A stretch of 64,000 nucleotides of DNA from an uncultured Pelagibacteraceae bacterium (GTDB taxonomy: Bacteria > Pseudomonadota > Alphaproteobacteria > Pelagibacterales > Pelagibacteraceae). The stretch spans positions 124,001 to 188,000 of the forward strand of contig CACEQK010000001.1 of assembly GCA_902561585.1 (NCBI GenBank), written 5' to 3'. Positions 26,422-36,415 of this stretch are shown here, in pieces. Both the position numbers and the translations under genes were made by a program. Each line of letters opens with the position of its first letter. Within the stretch, counting starts at the first letter, position 1. The notes under the pieces were generated by a model, which had not been told where the DNA came from, made no database searches, and was given only the letters and a program-made list of their open reading frames with translations.

Positions 26422-26827
26422 CTTTTTTGTGATCTACTATTTCTCCATCAATAGTCTCATCTTGAGGTTTCACTTTTGTTTGAGATTTATTTAAAATCAA
26501 ACTAAATATTATTTTTCTTGTAAAAGGTATTAACAAAAAGAAACCAATTAAATCAGTAAAGAAACCTGGTATTATCAGAAGTAGTGCCGCTATAGCTATG
26601 GATGCCCCGGACATGATTTCGTAAATAGGCATTTTATTTTGGTATAAATTAACCATTCCAGATTTTAATGTTTGAATTCCTTGTAATTTTGCAAAATAGA
26701 TACCAATAATTGCAGTTAGAAAAATAAGTGCTACAGTATTTAAGGCGCCTACCCGCCCATCTATTTCAATAAATAGAAATATTTCAAGCGCTGGAAGAGC
26801 TATAAATAATATAAAAAATGGGTTCAT
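26411..26827 (-). CDS. FxsA family membrane protein
   Basis: A 138-residue protein starting FILFIALPALEIFLFIEIDGRVGALNTVALIFLTAIIGIYF, the hallmark of FxsA. A second pair of hydrophobic helices surrounds IPGFFTDLIGFFLLIPFTRK. E. coli FxsA interferes with exclusion of phage T7 in F-plasmid cells; its normal role is unknown. The C-terminus is cytoplasmic and charged. It is divergent from the Tim44-like gene across 44 bases and sits directly upstream of secB. Confidence 0.93.
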   Translation of the reverse strand: MNPFFILFIALPALEIFLFIEIDGRVGALNTVALIFLTAIIGIYFAKLQGIQTLKSGMVNLYQNKMPIYEIMSGASIAIAALLLIIPGFFTDLIGFFLLIPFTRKIIFSLILNKSQTKVKPQDETIDGEIVDHKKDEL

Positions 26828-26871
26828 TTGTCTGATACAAAAATATATGATTAATGTATATTTATCAAATT

Positions 26872-27474
26872 ATGAGTAACAGTTTTGGTTATATCGACAT
26901 AATTTTATTAGGAATGATTGCAGGATTCATAATCTTACGACTTAGAAGTATTTTGGGTAGAAAAACAGGCCATGAGTCAAAAGTTTATCCAAGATTCGCA
27001 GAGGAAAAATTCAACATACCAAAAAAGGAGATAAAGACAGTCAAACAGAATCTTGAAACTTTAGAAGGTAAAGATAAAAAAGATTTCTTAAAGGGAGCAG
27101 AGATTGCTTACGAAACTATTCTTACAGCTTTTGCAAGCGGAGATACTAAAAAATTTAAAGGTCTTTTAACAGCAACAATGAGCAATAACTTTAAAAGTGC
27201 TATTGATGCAAGAAATAAAGAAAACATGAAATCTGAATTTACATTCATCGGAGTAAAAGAATCCTCAGTAGAAAAATATGAAAAAGTTAAAGACGATCTA
27301 TTTGCAACAGTAAAATTTGTAGCTGAAGTTATCTCTGTCAAAAAAGATAAAAATGATAAGATTATCGAAGGCAGTCCAGATAAAATTAAATTTGTTTCAG
27401 ATGTTTGGAAATTTACGAAAAATATTAAAAATTCAAGTCCTAACTGGTATCTAGCTGAAATCGTTAGTCAGTGA
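26872..27474 (+). CDS. Tim44-like domain protein
   Basis: A 200-residue protein with one N-terminal transmembrane helix (SNSFGYIDIILLGMIAGFIILRLRSILGRKTG). The C-terminal Tim44-like domain (about 75-198) includes FLKGAEIAYETILTAFASGDTKKFKGLLT and GSPDKIKFVSDVWKFTKN. The internal ATG at 26872 is preferred over 26854 because homologues begin just before the hydrophobic helix. The alphaproteobacterial family is related to mitochondrial import-motor Tim44; the bacterial role is not established. It overlaps the Smr gene by 4 bases. Confidence 0.9.
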   Translation: MSNSFGYIDIILLGMIAGFIILRLRSILGRKTGHESKVYPRFAEEKFNIPKKEIKTVKQNLETLEGKDKKDFLKGAEIAYETILTAFASGDTKKFKGLLTATMSNNFKSAIDARNKENMKSEFTFIGVKESSVEKYEKVKDDLFATVKFVAEVISVKKDKNDKIIEGSPDKIKFVSDVWKFTKNIKNSSPNWYLAEIVSQ

Positions 27475-27887
27475 TTAAGAAAAAAGACCTTTCAAAAGAA
27501 GATAGCGAAGTATGGCAATCTTATATTAAAAATCCAGCAGACGTTTATGATAAAGATTTAGGGAATAAATCTATAAATAGAAAAGAAAGATTTAAATTTG
27601 ATCTTCATGGTTATACATTGGATGAAGCAAATAAAAAAGTTAAAGAAATTATAATTTCTTGCTCTAAAAATAAATTTAGAGAAATTTTATTAATAACAGG
27701 TAAAGGTTTACACTCAACATCTGGTGAAGACACATATGTTTCTAGTGATCTAAGTAAATTAAGGTATTCAGTACCTGGATTTATAAGCTCTGATGACGAA
27801 TTAAAAAATTATATTATTTCAATTGAAGAGGCTGAAAAAAAAGATGGAGGCGATGGAGCAATCCTTATTAAGCTCAAGAACTTATAA
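27471..27887 (+). CDS. Smr domain protein
   Basis: A 138-residue stand-alone Smr (MutS2 C-terminal-like) protein, a putative nuclease. It has the [19 protein letters not shown] motif, then [11 protein letters not shown] (the TGKG loop) and a late [13 protein letters not shown]. The start is GTG at 27471, inside the preceding gene's stop region. It overlaps hslU's end by 6 bases on the opposite strand. The family is common next to Tim44-like genes in alphaproteobacteria, and its substrate is unknown. Confidence 0.9.
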   Translation: MIKKKDLSKEDSEVWQSYIKNPADVYDKDLGNKSINRKERFKFDLHGYTLDEANKKVKEIIISCSKNKFREILLITGKGLHSTSGEDTYVSSDLSKLRYSVPGFISSDDELKNYIISIEEAEKKDGGDGAILIKLKNL

Positions 27888-29258
27888 GATAAACTTAGAA
27901 AGATCTGTATCTTTTACTAGATTACCTAAATTGTCTTGTACGTATTTTTGATTAATAGTTATAGTTTCACCTGCTCTATCAGTCGCGTTAAAACTTATAT
28001 CATCTAGAACTTTTTCAATAATAGTATGCAATCTTCTTGCTCCAATATTTTCTACTGAGGAGTTGACCTCAGCTGAAATTTTAGCAAGCATATCTATACC
28101 GTCTTCCGTAAACTTTAAATCTACGTTTTCCGTTTTAAGAAGTTCTTTATATTGCTTGATTAAACTATTATCTGGTTCTTTTAGAATTCTTTTGAAATCC
28201 TCTTCTTTTAATGCATCCAACTCAACTCTTATAGGTAGCCTTCCTTGTAATTCAGGTAATAAATCAGATGGTTTTGCTAATTGAAATGCTCCTGAGGCAA
28301 TGAATAAAATATGGTCTGTTTTTATTGGACCATGCTTAGTGCTTACAGTTGTTCCTTCTATAAGAGGTAGTAAGTCTCTTTGCACACCTTCTCTCGAAAC
28401 ATCACCTCCAACCCTATCACTTCTCGCAGATACTTTATCTATTTCATCTAAGAATACTATTCCATTTTCTTCCGTAGCTTTTTTTGCTTCTGTTATAATC
28501 TTATCTTCCTCGATCATTTTGTCTGACTCTTGCGCGACTAGAATGTCGTGTGACTCCTTAACAGTCATCTTTTTCTTCTTACCTTTTTTACCACCCATAG
28601 ATTTTCCAAGAATATCTCCGAGATTTACCATTCCAACATTCCCGCCAGGCATCCCAGGTATTTCAAAACCTTTAAGTGGAGAAGAAGTATCTTGCACTTC
28701 TATTTCTATTTCATTGTCATCCAGATCACCGTTTCTCAATCTTTTCCTAAAACTCTCTCTTGTGGCAACACTTGCTTTATTGCCTACAAGTGCGTCTAAT
28801 ACTTTCTCTTCGGCTTTTAATTCTGCTTTAGCTTTTACTTCTTTTCTCTTTTTCTCTCTTTCCATAGCAATAGCTATCTCAATTAAATCTCTAATGATTT
28901 GTTCTACATCTCTTCCAACGTAACCTACCTCTGTAAATCTAGTTGCTTCAACTTTTATAAACGGAGCTTCCGCTAATTTCGAAAGTCTTCTTGAAATTTC
29001 TGTTTTACCAACACCTGTTGGTCCAATCATTAAAATATTTTTTGGAAGAACTTCATCTCTCATTTCATCTGACAAAGCTTGTCTTCTCCATCTATTTCTT
29101 AACGCAACGGCCACTGCTTTCTTTGCATCCTTTTGGCCAATAACGTATCTATCTAACTCAGAAACAATTTCTCTAGGAGATAAAGCGCTTACTCTAGAAG
29201 TTTCTTTATTTTTATTTTTTACTACTTTTAAATTTGTAACTTTATTAGTTGGAGTCAT
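27882..29258 (-). CDS. hslU: HslU ATPase of the HslUV protease
   Basis: AAA+ unfoldase that feeds substrates to HslV. The 458-residue protein has [24 protein letters not shown], Walker [17 protein letters not shown], the substrate-gripping pore loop [18 protein letters not shown] (GYVG) and Walker B IVFLDEID. The late sensor-2 motif and [18 protein letters not shown] are also present. It has a Met/Gly/Lys-rich I-domain (about 170-240). It begins one base after hslV ends and overlaps smr by 6 bases. Confidence 0.98.
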   Translation of the reverse strand: MTPTNKVTNLKVVKNKNKETSRVSALSPREIVSELDRYVIGQKDAKKAVAVALRNRWRRQALSDEMRDEVLPKNILMIGPTGVGKTEISRRLSKLAEAPFIKVEATRFTEVGYVGRDVEQIIRDLIEIAIAMEREKKRKEVKAKAELKAEEKVLDALVGNKASVATRESFRKRLRNGDLDDNEIEIEVQDTSSPLKGFEIPGMPGGNVGMVNLGDILGKSMGGKKGKKKKMTVKESHDILVAQESDKMIEEDKIITEAKKATEENGIVFLDEIDKVSARSDRVGGDVSREGVQRDLLPLIEGTTVSTKHGPIKTDHILFIASGAFQLAKPSDLLPELQGRLPIRVELDALKEEDFKRILKEPDNSLIKQYKELLKTENVDLKFTEDGIDMLAKISAEVNSSVENIGARRLHTIIEKVLDDISFNATDRAGETITINQKYVQDNLGNLVKDTDLSKFIL

Positions 29259-29259
29259 A

Positions 29260-29799
29260 TTAAACTTTTTCTACTGTAATGTTATTATTTGTAAATACGC
29301 ATATGTCAGATGCAACTTTAATAGACTTTCTAGCTATATCTTCTGCGCTCATATCTGTTTCAGTTAATACTTTTGCAGCAGCCAAAGCATAATTACCACC
29401 TGATCCAATTCCAATTATTCCATCTTCTGGTTCTAAAACATCTCCTGTCCCAGAAATTATAAAACTATGTTTTTTATCTGCCACAGCCATTAAAGCTTCT
29501 AATCTTCTTAAAAATTTATCGCTTCTCCAATCTTTTGCTAATTCAACGGCAGCTCTTTGCAGGTTACCTGCATGTTTTTCAAGTTTAGCTTCTAACCTTT
29601 CAAATAAAGTTAATGCATCAGCAGTTGAACCCGCAAACCCAGCGATCACCCCTCTGCTTTCAATCTTCCTTACTTTTTTTGCTTTGCTTTTTAAAACAGT
29701 GTTGCCAAGGCTAACCTGACCATCTCCTGCAACTACTGTTTCGCCATTTTTTCTAAGCAAAACAATTGTAGTACCGTGCCATTTTTCAGCTGTATTCAT
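29260..29799 (-). CDS. hslV: HslV peptidase of the HslUV protease
   Basis: N-terminal threonine peptidase of the two-tier HslUV complex. The 179-residue protein begins with a propeptide of nine residues before Thr10-Thr11 in [12 protein letters not shown], so maturation must cleave before Thr10. It has [35 protein letters not shown] and [13 protein letters not shown], all typical. It is divergent from hisB across 100 bases containing a heat-shock-like promoter, and is followed by hslU one base later. Confidence 0.97.
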   Translation of the reverse strand: MNTAEKWHGTTIVLLRKNGETVVAGDGQVSLGNTVLKSKAKKVRKIESRGVIAGFAGSTADALTLFERLEAKLEKHAGNLQRAAVELAKDWRSDKFLRRLEALMAVADKKHSFIISGTGDVLEPEDGIIGIGSGGNYALAAAKVLTETDMSAEDIARKSIKVASDICVFTNNNITVEKV

Positions 29800-29804
29800 A
29801 ACGT

Positions 29805-29835
29805 TATATGTGGAGATTAATTTAAGATCTTCAAT
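29805..29835 (-). promoter_or_regulatory. Heat-shock (sigma-32) type promoter of hslVU, putative
   Basis: On the reverse strand ATTGAAG (29835-29829) and CCACATATA (29813-29805) are separated by 15 bases. The sigma-32 consensus is CTTGAAA, about 13-15 bases, CCCCATnT; matches are 5 of 7 and 7 of 8. The -10 element ends 5 bases before the ATG codon, leaving a nearly leaderless transcript, which is a reservation. Confidence 0.4.
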
Positions 29836-29899
29836 AGGTAATCTGTTTTATTGATAAAATGAATGAATATATGTATATCAAATATTAATCTGCGTTATT

Positions 29900-30490
29900 A
29901 TGGCAAGAAAAGCAAAAATAAGTAGAAAAACAAAAGAAACCAGTATTTCAGTCGTTGTTAATTTAGATGGTAAAGGTAAATACAAAATTAAAACTGGAAT
30001 TGGTTTTCTAGACCACATGCTAGAGCAGCTTTCTAAGCATTCATTAATAGATTTAGAAGTAAGTGCCAAAGGTGACACGCATATTGATTTACACCACACC
30101 ACCGAAGATACAGGAATAGCAATTGGTGAAGCTATTAAAAAAGCTGCAGGCAACCGAAAAGGAATCACAAGGTATGCCTCAACTATGATTCCAATGGATG
30201 AAACACTTAGCCGAGTTTCATTAGACGTATCAAATAGACCCTATTTAATCTGGAAAGTTAATTTACCGGTTGAGAAACTTGGTGAGATGGACACAGAATT
30301 GTTTAAAGAGTGGTTTCAAGCATTCTCTCAATCTGCCGGAGTTACCTTACACGTAGAAAACATTTACGGTGAAAATAGTCACCACAAAATTGAGTCTTGT
30401 TACAAAGGTTTAGCTAGATCATTAAAAGATGCGTTGGCGATTGATAAAAGAATTAAAAACTCAATACCTTCTACAAAAGGTTCTATTTAA
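29900..30490 (+). CDS. hisB: Imidazoleglycerol-phosphate dehydratase
   Basis: Dehydrates imidazole glycerol phosphate in histidine synthesis; a manganese enzyme. The 196-residue monofunctional form has [40 protein letters not shown] and the C-terminal [28 protein letters not shown], which supply the metal-binding His/Glu sets. It lacks a histidinol-phosphate phosphatase domain. It is the first gene of hisBHAFE, with very short spacers. Confidence 0.97.
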   Translation: MARKAKISRKTKETSISVVVNLDGKGKYKIKTGIGFLDHMLEQLSKHSLIDLEVSAKGDTHIDLHHTTEDTGIAIGEAIKKAAGNRKGITRYASTMIPMDETLSRVSLDVSNRPYLIWKVNLPVEKLGEMDTELFKEWFQAFSQSAGVTLHVENIYGENSHHKIESCYKGLARSLKDALAIDKRIKNSIPSTKGSI

Positions 30491-30495
30491 TTTTG

Positions 30496-31122
30496 ATGAA
30501 CGTCACAATCGTTGACTACCAATCGGGCAATATAAGCTCAGTTATAAACTCTTTTACAGAAGTTTCTAAAGGTAAAGTTAATCTAGAAGTAACTTCTGAA
30601 ATAAATAAAATAAAATCCAGTGATAAGATTGTTTTACCTGGCCAAGGATCATTTAAAAGCTGTGTTGATTCTCTAAATAGTATTAACGGATTAGTAGATA
30701 CGCTGAAAGATTTCGCAATTACAAACAAGAAACCACTATTAGGAATCTGTGTGGGCTTACAAATGTTTGCTGATATTGGCTATGAAGAAACAGAAACAAA
30801 AGGTTTAGGATGGATTGCCGGTAAAGTTTCTAAAATTGATAATCAAAACGGAAAATTTAAACTACCACATATTGGTTGGAATGAAATTGATATTCAAAAA
30901 GAGAGCAAAATTTTTAAAGATATTGAAAATAAATCTCACATGTATTTCGTGCACAGCTACGAATTTATTCCTCAAGATAAGTCGGTTATCTCAGCAACTA
31001 CAGATTATTCATCTGAAATTGTTTGTGCGGTTGAGAAGGAAAATTTATTTGGAACACAATTTCACCCTGAAAAGAGTGATAAAACTGGATTAAAAATAAT
31101 TGATAATTTTTTAAAATTATAA
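30496..31122 (+). CDS. hisH: Imidazole glycerol phosphate synthase, glutaminase subunit
   Basis: Class I glutamine amidotransferase that supplies ammonia to HisF. The 208-residue protein has the catalytic-Cys loop LLGICVGLQMFAD and the late FGTQFHPEKSDKTG (His/Glu). It begins NVTIVDYQSGNISSVINSF, and the mid-protein PHIGWNEIDI is a HisH feature. The ATG at 30496 is preferred; an in-frame TTG lies one codon earlier. It overlaps hisA by one base. Confidence 0.96.
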   Translation: MNVTIVDYQSGNISSVINSFTEVSKGKVNLEVTSEINKIKSSDKIVLPGQGSFKSCVDSLNSINGLVDTLKDFAITNKKPLLGICVGLQMFADIGYEETETKGLGWIAGKVSKIDNQNGKFKLPHIGWNEIDIQKESKIFKDIENKSHMYFVHSYEFIPQDKSVISATTDYSSEIVCAVEKENLFGTQFHPEKSDKTGLKIIDNFLKL

Positions 31123-31847
31123 TGAAAATATTTCCAGCTATAGACATAAAAGATAAAAAATGTGTGAGGTTAATTAAAGGTGATTTTAAAAATAAAACTG
31201 AATACGAAACTTCACCTATCGATCAAGCAGGTAAATACAAAGATCATGGCTTCAAAAATTTACATATTGTTGATTTAGATGGAGCTTTAACTGGAAAGAC
31301 AGTTAACCTAGATATTATTAAGCAGATAGTTAGTAAATATGATTTAAAAATTGAAATAGGTGGTGGTGTAAGATCACAGGATAGCATTAAACAATATATT
31401 GATTCAGGTGTTGAAAAAGTAATTTTAGGAAGCGGTGCTATAAAAAATAAAGAATTTTTAAAAGAAGCTTGTCAAAAATTTAAAGATCAAATTGCTCTAG
31501 GATTAGACGCGAAGGATGGAAACCTTTCCGTATCGGGTTGGAGAGAAAATCTTAATATTAAAACCACAGACTTTCTTAAAGAAGTGAATAGTTATGGTGT
31601 GAGTCGAATAGTTTATACAGATATTAATAGGGATGGAATGAAAACTAGTCCTAATTTTGAAGAGACTATAAAAATTGCAGAACTTGCTAATTGCCCTGTT
31701 GTGATCTCAGGAGGCGTCTCTTCAATAAATGATATTAAGAAAGCTAAAAAATTAAATAATAATAAAATTGAAGGTATCATTGTTGGAAAAGCTATTTATG
31801 ACGGTGATATCACACTTGAAGAATTAGCGAAGGAGATCAGTGCTTAA
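31122..31847 (+). CDS. hisA: ProFAR isomerase
   Basis: Opens the ribose ring of ProFAR in histidine synthesis. A 241-residue TIM barrel starting [20 protein letters not shown] (first catalytic Asp), with [22 protein letters not shown] (second Asp region) and [13 protein letters not shown], typical phosphate-binding half-barrel repeats. It overlaps hisH by one base and hisF by 8 bases. Confidence 0.97.
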   Translation: MKIFPAIDIKDKKCVRLIKGDFKNKTEYETSPIDQAGKYKDHGFKNLHIVDLDGALTGKTVNLDIIKQIVSKYDLKIEIGGGVRSQDSIKQYIDSGVEKVILGSGAIKNKEFLKEACQKFKDQIALGLDAKDGNLSVSGWRENLNIKTTDFLKEVNSYGVSRIVYTDINRDGMKTSPNFEETIKIAELANCPVVISGGVSSINDIKKAKKLNNNKIEGIIVGKAIYDGDITLEELAKEISA

Positions 31848-32598
31848 AAATAGAATTATACCTTGCCTTGATGTTAAGAATGGAAGAGTAGTTAAAGGTA
31901 TTAACTTTGTTGAATTAAAAGATGCTGGTGACCCAGTTGAACAAGCAAAAATTTACAGCGATGGTGGAGCAGATGAGATTTGTTTTTTAGATATTACTGC
32001 ATCAAATGAAAACAGAGAGACAATTATTGATATTGTAAGAAAAACAGCAAAAGAATGTTTTGTTCCTTTAACTGTTGGTGGTGGAGTTAGATCAATTCAA
32101 AATATAACTGATTTATTATTAGCTGGTGCAGATAAGGTTTCTATAAATACAGCAGCAGTTAAAAATGTAAATTTTGTTAAAGATGCATCTAAGAAATTTG
32201 GCTCTCAATGTATTGTAGTAGCCATCGATGCTAAAAAAGTTTCTGAAAATAAATGGGAAGTTTTTACTCACGGTGGGAGAAACAAAACAGGTATTGATGC
32301 TGTTGAATTTGCTAAACAAGTAGAAACAAACGGTGCTGGAGAAATTTTATTAACCTCTATGGATAGAGATGGAACTAAGTCAGGCTATGATGTTGAACTA
32401 TTAAAAGTTATTACAGATAGCACTAATATTCCTGTTATTGCTTCTGGGGGAGTAGGAACTTTAGATCACCTTTATGATGGTATAGTTAAAGGTGGTGCGA
32501 GCGCTGTTCTAGCTGCTTCTATTTTCCATTACGGTGAATTTAAAATTAAAGAGGTTAAAGAATATTTGAATTCCAAAAATGTATCGGTAAGATTATAA
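31840..32598 (+). CDS. hisF: Imidazole glycerol phosphate synthase, cyclase subunit
   Basis: Makes imidazole glycerol phosphate and AICAR using ammonia from HisH. The 252-residue TIM barrel starts [19 protein letters not shown] (catalytic Asp), with [34 protein letters not shown] (second catalytic Asp) and [13 protein letters not shown]. The start is GTG at 31840, supported by AGGAG at 31831-31835. The AICAR produced is the substrate of PurH at 15.9-17.4 kb. Confidence 0.97.
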   Translation: MLKNRIIPCLDVKNGRVVKGINFVELKDAGDPVEQAKIYSDGGADEICFLDITASNENRETIIDIVRKTAKECFVPLTVGGGVRSIQNITDLLLAGADKVSINTAAVKNVNFVKDASKKFGSQCIVVAIDAKKVSENKWEVFTHGGRNKTGIDAVEFAKQVETNGAGEILLTSMDRDGTKSGYDVELLKVITDSTNIPVIASGGVGTLDHLYDGIVKGGASAVLAASIFHYGEFKIKEVKEYLNSKNVSVRL

Positions 32599-32599
32599 A

Positions 32600-32872
32600 A
32601 TGTTTGAAAATCTAGAGCAGTTAATGAAAATTATCAGAGAGAGGAAAAATTCCTCTCCCGATAAATCCTATACAAATAAACTTCTTAACGATAAAAAGTT
32701 AAGTGTTGCAAAAGTAAAAGAGGAAATAGGGGAATTAATTGAGGCTGTAGACCATGACTCTAATAAAATTCATGAAGCTGCGGATGTTCTTTATCATTTA
32801 ATGGTTTACCTAGAAGCCAATAATATTAAGATCGAGGACGTAATGAGTGAACTTAAGAAAAGACAAAAATGA
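32600..32872 (+). CDS. hisE: Phosphoribosyl-ATP pyrophosphatase
   Basis: Hydrolyses PR-ATP to PR-AMP in the second step of histidine synthesis. A 90-residue all-helical protein of the MazG-like superfamily. It has SPDKSYTNKLLNDKKLSVAKVKEEIGELIEAV (EExxE metal-binding helix) and HEAADVLYHLMVYLE (ExxD). It lies one base after hisF and overlaps the HIT gene by 4 bases. hisI and the other his genes are not in the window. Confidence 0.95.
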   Translation: MFENLEQLMKIIRERKNSSPDKSYTNKLLNDKKLSVAKVKEEIGELIEAVDHDSNKIHEAADVLYHLMVYLEANNIKIEDVMSELKKRQK

Positions 32873-33225
32873 GTTATGACAAAAATAATATATTTGCAAA
32901 AATTCTTAGAGGGGAAATACCGTGTAAGAAAGTTTATGAAAATGATTACGTTTTATCTTTTCACGACATAAATCCTCAAAAAAAAATTCATGTTTTGGTA
33001 ATACCTAAAGGTGAATATAAAGATTTGGACGATTTTACTTCTAATGCGTCTGATAAAGAAATAGTTGAGTTTAACAAAGCTATTACTCATGTTTCAAACT
33101 TAGTTGGCGCTAGAGAGTCTGGATATAGAGCATTAACAAATTTAGGAAGTGATGGAGGGCAGGAAGTCCCTCATTTGCATTTTCATATTTTTGCTGGTGA
33201 AAAAATTGGAAAGATGGTGAATTAA
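32869..33225 (+). CDS. hinT: HIT family purine nucleoside phosphoramidase
   Basis: A 118-residue histidine-triad protein. It begins NNIFAKILRGEIPCKKVYEND and has FHDINPQKKIHVLVIPK, then the active-site triad in GQEVPHLHFHIFAGEKIG (His-x-His-x-His). HinT proteins hydrolyse nucleoside phosphoramidates. Placement after hisE with 4-base overlap is common in alphaproteobacteria. It overlaps the GNAT gene by one base. Confidence 0.95.
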   Translation: MSYDKNNIFAKILRGEIPCKKVYENDYVLSFHDINPQKKIHVLVIPKGEYKDLDDFTSNASDKEIVEFNKAITHVSNLVGARESGYRALTNLGSDGGQEVPHLHFHIFAGEKIGKMVN

Positions 33226-33731
33226 TGGTTTCAAGAGTTCAAAGATATTTTCTAGAAATAAAAAATTTTAGTAAACCTATCGATCTAAACTTGCCTGAAA
33301 ATCATAAAATAATTTTGGATGATAAAAAAGATTTTCAATTAAATAAGTTTTTTTACAAACAAATTGGCATTGATCATTATTGGAGAGATAGACTTCTTTG
33401 GTCTGATAAAGAATGGTTTAAATATGTTTCAAATAAAAATTTAGAAACTCATATATTAAAAAATGGAGATGATTTAATTGGTTATTATGAGCAAGAATAC
33501 CACCCAGAACTAAACGAGGTTGAACTAATAAATATGGGAGTATTAAAAGAATTTAGAGGACAAAAATTAGGTTCCACACTTTTAAACCATGCAATAGCTA
33601 GTGCTTCTAGAAAAAATCCAAATAGAATGTGGGTACATACTTGTAGCCTAGATCACAAGCATGCTTTGCAAAATTATAAGTCAAAAGGTTTTGAAATTTT
33701 CAGAGAAGAAGAAATAGATTTTGTTGCTTAA
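33225..33731 (+). CDS. GNAT family N-acetyltransferase
   Basis: A 168-residue protein with the acetyl-CoA-binding signature at NMGVLKEFRGQKLGSTLLNHAIASA (R/Q-x-x-G-x-G/A loop) and a preceding beta hairpin YYEQEYHPELNEVEL. A C-terminal VHTCSLDHKHALQNYKSKGFEIF segment is typical of the family. The substrate is unknown. It lies directly after hinT (1-base overlap) and overlaps the convergent lolA by 4 bases, so it ends the hisBHAFE-hinT run. Confidence 0.88.
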   Translation: MVSRVQRYFLEIKNFSKPIDLNLPENHKIILDDKKDFQLNKFFYKQIGIDHYWRDRLLWSDKEWFKYVSNKNLETHILKNGDDLIGYYEQEYHPELNEVELINMGVLKEFRGQKLGSTLLNHAIASASRKNPNRMWVHTCSLDHKHALQNYKSKGFEIFREEEIDFVA

Positions 33732-34288
33732 TTTATTTCAGGTATTTTAAAAGTATTTTTCTTGTAGACATCGTTTTTAGCTACAATATTTAATGTAAAA
33801 TTTATATTATTATTGTATTGATCAATAATTTCCCATCCTTTTAAGTCTAGATTTTTTCTATCAAATAAAACTGAAACTCTATTTTCACTTAAATAATTAA
33901 GCCTGATTATTTGATCATTTATTTCTAATTCTCCTGATTGAACTATTTCTAATAATTTATCTTTATATAAGATATTTAAAAATGGAGATTTTGATATGGG
34001 GTAATAGTAAGTTTTATTATATTTTTTTTGAGTAATTGCTAATTTCTTATTATTTATAATTAATTCTTTTTCTTTATCATCAAAGTAATTACATTTTAAT
34101 TTTCCTGGAAACTTTAAAAGACAGCTACCTTTTTCCGACTTATCATTGATTAATTGATCAAATGTAAATTCTAATGAATTTAAATTATTCAGTTGATTTA
34201 TTATTTTATCTTTTTCATTTGCAAAGAGATTTACAGTTAGAAAAAAAAAGATTAAGAATATTTTAAAAGACCTCACGTTTACCAACAT
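33728..34288 (-). CDS. lolA: Outer-membrane lipoprotein carrier LolA
   Basis: Periplasmic carrier that moves lipoproteins from LolCDE to LolB or the outer membrane. The 186-residue protein starts with a signal peptide (FKIFLIFFFLTVNLFA) and then NEKDKIINQLNNLNSLEFTFDQ, a family opening. It has GSCLLKFPGKLKCNYFDDKEKELIINNKKLAI, a typical LolA strand series. The ORF start overlaps the end of ftsK by 26 bases; an in-frame GTG at 34276 is an alternative. Placing lolA just after ftsK is the standard order. Confidence 0.9.
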   Translation of the reverse strand: MLVNVRSFKIFLIFFFLTVNLFANEKDKIINQLNNLNSLEFTFDQLINDKSEKGSCLLKFPGKLKCNYFDDKEKELIINNKKLAITQKKYNKTYYYPISKSPFLNILYKDKLLEIVQSGELEINDQIIRLNYLSENRVSVLFDRKNLDLKGWEIIDQYNNNINFTLNIVAKNDVYKKNTFKIPEIN

Positions 34289-36359
34289 GATTTGCTTTAC
34301 TTACAATACCTTTCTCTTCCATCATATCAATAATCCTTGCAGCTCTATTGTAACCAATTTGAAGTTTCCTTTGTAAGAAACTTGTAGAAGCCTTACCTTC
34401 TGATTTTATAATTTCAACTGCTTGAGTATATAATTCATCTTCATCAACATCGTTTTCTCCAGTAAAAGCACTTCCAGCTGTTTCCAATGCTGTAATTTCA
34501 TCCATATAATCGGGCTCGCCTTGAGCTCTTATAGAGTTAGCAATTTTTTCTATCTCATTCTCTGATACAAATGGACCGTGAATTCTGACTATTCTGTTTG
34601 CTGATGACATGAAAAGCATATCCCCTTTTCCTAAAAGTTGTTCTGCCCCCTGTTCTCCTAAGATCGTTCTACTATCTATTTTAGAACTTACTTGAAAAGA
34701 TATTCTTGTTGGAAAATTCGCTTTAATTGTTCCAGTGATAACATCAACACTTGGTCTTTGAGTTGCCATGATAATATGAATTCCAGCTGCTCTTGCCATC
34801 TGTGATAATTTTTGAATATAATTTTCTATTTCTTTGCCAGCAACAAGCATTAGGTCTGACATCTCATCAACGACTACGACAATGTAAGGCATTTTTAATT
34901 TATGTTTAGCGTTGTAACCATCTATGTTTCTTACCCCCACCTTACTCATTAACTTATACCTGCTGTTCATTTCTTTAACTGTCCACGCTAGTGCTGAAGT
35001 TGCTTTTTTTGCATCAGTGATAACCGGAGTTAATAAATGTGGTATTCCTTCGTAAGTTGATAGCTCTAACATTTTAGGATCGATTAAAATAAATTTACAA
35101 AGATCAGGGTTCAATTTGTAGAGCAGAGAAACGATAATTGTATTGATACAAACTGATTTACCTGAGCCTGTAGTTCCAGCAATTAAAAGATGAGGCATGG
35201 TTGTTAGATCACCTACAATAGGCATCCCCGAAATACTTTTTCCAAGTGCGATAGGAAGCTTTATATCTTTCTTCTGAAATTTTTCATAAGAAATTATTTC
35301 TCTAAGTGAAACACTTTCTCTTGTTTCATTAGGTATTTCTATACCAACTGTATTCTTGCCTGGTATAACCGAAACCCTCGCTGATGTTGAACTTGTATTC
35401 CTAGCTAAATCCTCTGATAGATTTATAATTTTTGAAACTTTTACTCCTGGCGCAGGTTCAAACTCATATAAACTTACCACAGGCCCATTATTGATAGCTT
35501 TAATTTTTCCATCAATACCAAAATCTAATAATATTTTTTCCATAAATTCACCATCAGGACGATTTTTATTAAGTTCTGAAGCACTTAATTTTGAAGTGTT
35601 TTTTTCAAGATAATCAATCGGTGGTAATCTATATTTTGATCTCGGTTGAGCAGTTTCTCTATTAAGAGTTAATTGTTCATCAAAGGCAAAAGATTGTTGT
35701 GGTCTTTCGATAATTTCACTTTTTTCTTCTAGGGGCGTATTTTCCAAATTCACTTCTGGTATTGCTGCTTCTTTTCTTTTGAATAAAGAAGTTATGAAAT
35801 ACCAAAGACCTAAAAAAATTTTTTTAAAGCTAATATCAGATGAAAAAATAAAAAATGCTAAGGTTAATATTAATAAGCCATAAGTTGTATAAATCTCATC
35901 TGCCCAAGGAAACCATGAGCTTAAAAAACTATAACCAATTTTTCCTACAAAGCCTGAATTGCCGTTATCGATTAACCAAAAAGAATTATTAAACGTTATA
36001 TAAATAAATACTGTGCCTAAAGTTAAGTAGCTAATTACAAGAAATAATTTTAGAATAATTCTTTTAAGTTCTTTTTTAAAAACTAGGTTGATGCCCCAAG
36101 ATAGAAAATTAATTAGAAGTAAAAAAGAAACGAGCCCAAAACTTTGTAATAAAAAATCAGCTACACTACTTCCGTAAATCCCAAAAAAGTTTTTAATTTC
36201 AAATTCTTTGTCACCATACACTAATGAAGGGTCTTCAGGTGAATACGTAGAAAAAGCAATAGCTAGACCAATACTTACAGAAATTAAGATTAAACCAATA
36301 AATTCAAAGGTTCGTTTTTTTAGAAAATTTGTTACACTATTAAAAAAGTTTGTATTCAT
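34263..36359 (-). CDS. ftsK: DNA translocase FtsK
   Basis: Septal DNA pump that clears the terminus during division. The 698-residue protein has four N-terminal membrane helices (within residues 1-190), a short linker (about 195-265), then the motor with Walker A GTTGSGKS at 395-402, ILIDPKMLELS, and Walker B VVVVDEMSDLM. The C-terminal gamma winged helix (GKASTSFLQRKLQIGYNRAARIIDMMEEKGIV) recognises KOPS-like sequences. The linker is very short against E. coli FtsK (1329 residues total). It is divergent from the ubiH-like gene across 56 bases. Confidence 0.97.
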   Translation of the reverse strand: MNTNFFNSVTNFLKKRTFEFIGLILISVSIGLAIAFSTYSPEDPSLVYGDKEFEIKNFFGIYGSSVADFLLQSFGLVSFLLLINFLSWGINLVFKKELKRIILKLFLVISYLTLGTVFIYITFNNSFWLIDNGNSGFVGKIGYSFLSSWFPWADEIYTTYGLLILTLAFFIFSSDISFKKIFLGLWYFITSLFKRKEAAIPEVNLENTPLEEKSEIIERPQQSFAFDEQLTLNRETAQPRSKYRLPPIDYLEKNTSKLSASELNKNRPDGEFMEKILLDFGIDGKIKAINNGPVVSLYEFEPAPGVKVSKIINLSEDLARNTSSTSARVSVIPGKNTVGIEIPNETRESVSLREIISYEKFQKKDIKLPIALGKSISGMPIVGDLTTMPHLLIAGTTGSGKSVCINTIIVSLLYKLNPDLCKFILIDPKMLELSTYEGIPHLLTPVITDAKKATSALAWTVKEMNSRYKLMSKVGVRNIDGYNAKHKLKMPYIVVVVDEMSDLMLVAGKEIENYIQKLSQMARAAGIHIIMATQRPSVDVITGTIKANFPTRISFQVSSKIDSRTILGEQGAEQLLGKGDMLFMSSANRIVRIHGPFVSENEIEKIANSIRAQGEPDYMDEITALETAGSAFTGENDVDEDELYTQAVEIIKSEGKASTSFLQRKLQIGYNRAARIIDMMEEKGIVSKANHVGKREVF

Positions 36360-36415
36360 ATCGAATCGTTTTACGTACTTTTTATCATTTTTATGAAATT
36401 GAGAAAAATTTAAAT

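Noticed and set aside
28300..28923. A 207-residue plus-strand ORF opposite hslU
   Set aside because: It is the antisense of the conserved hslU gene; its Ser/Phe-rich composition comes from reading the complementary strand.
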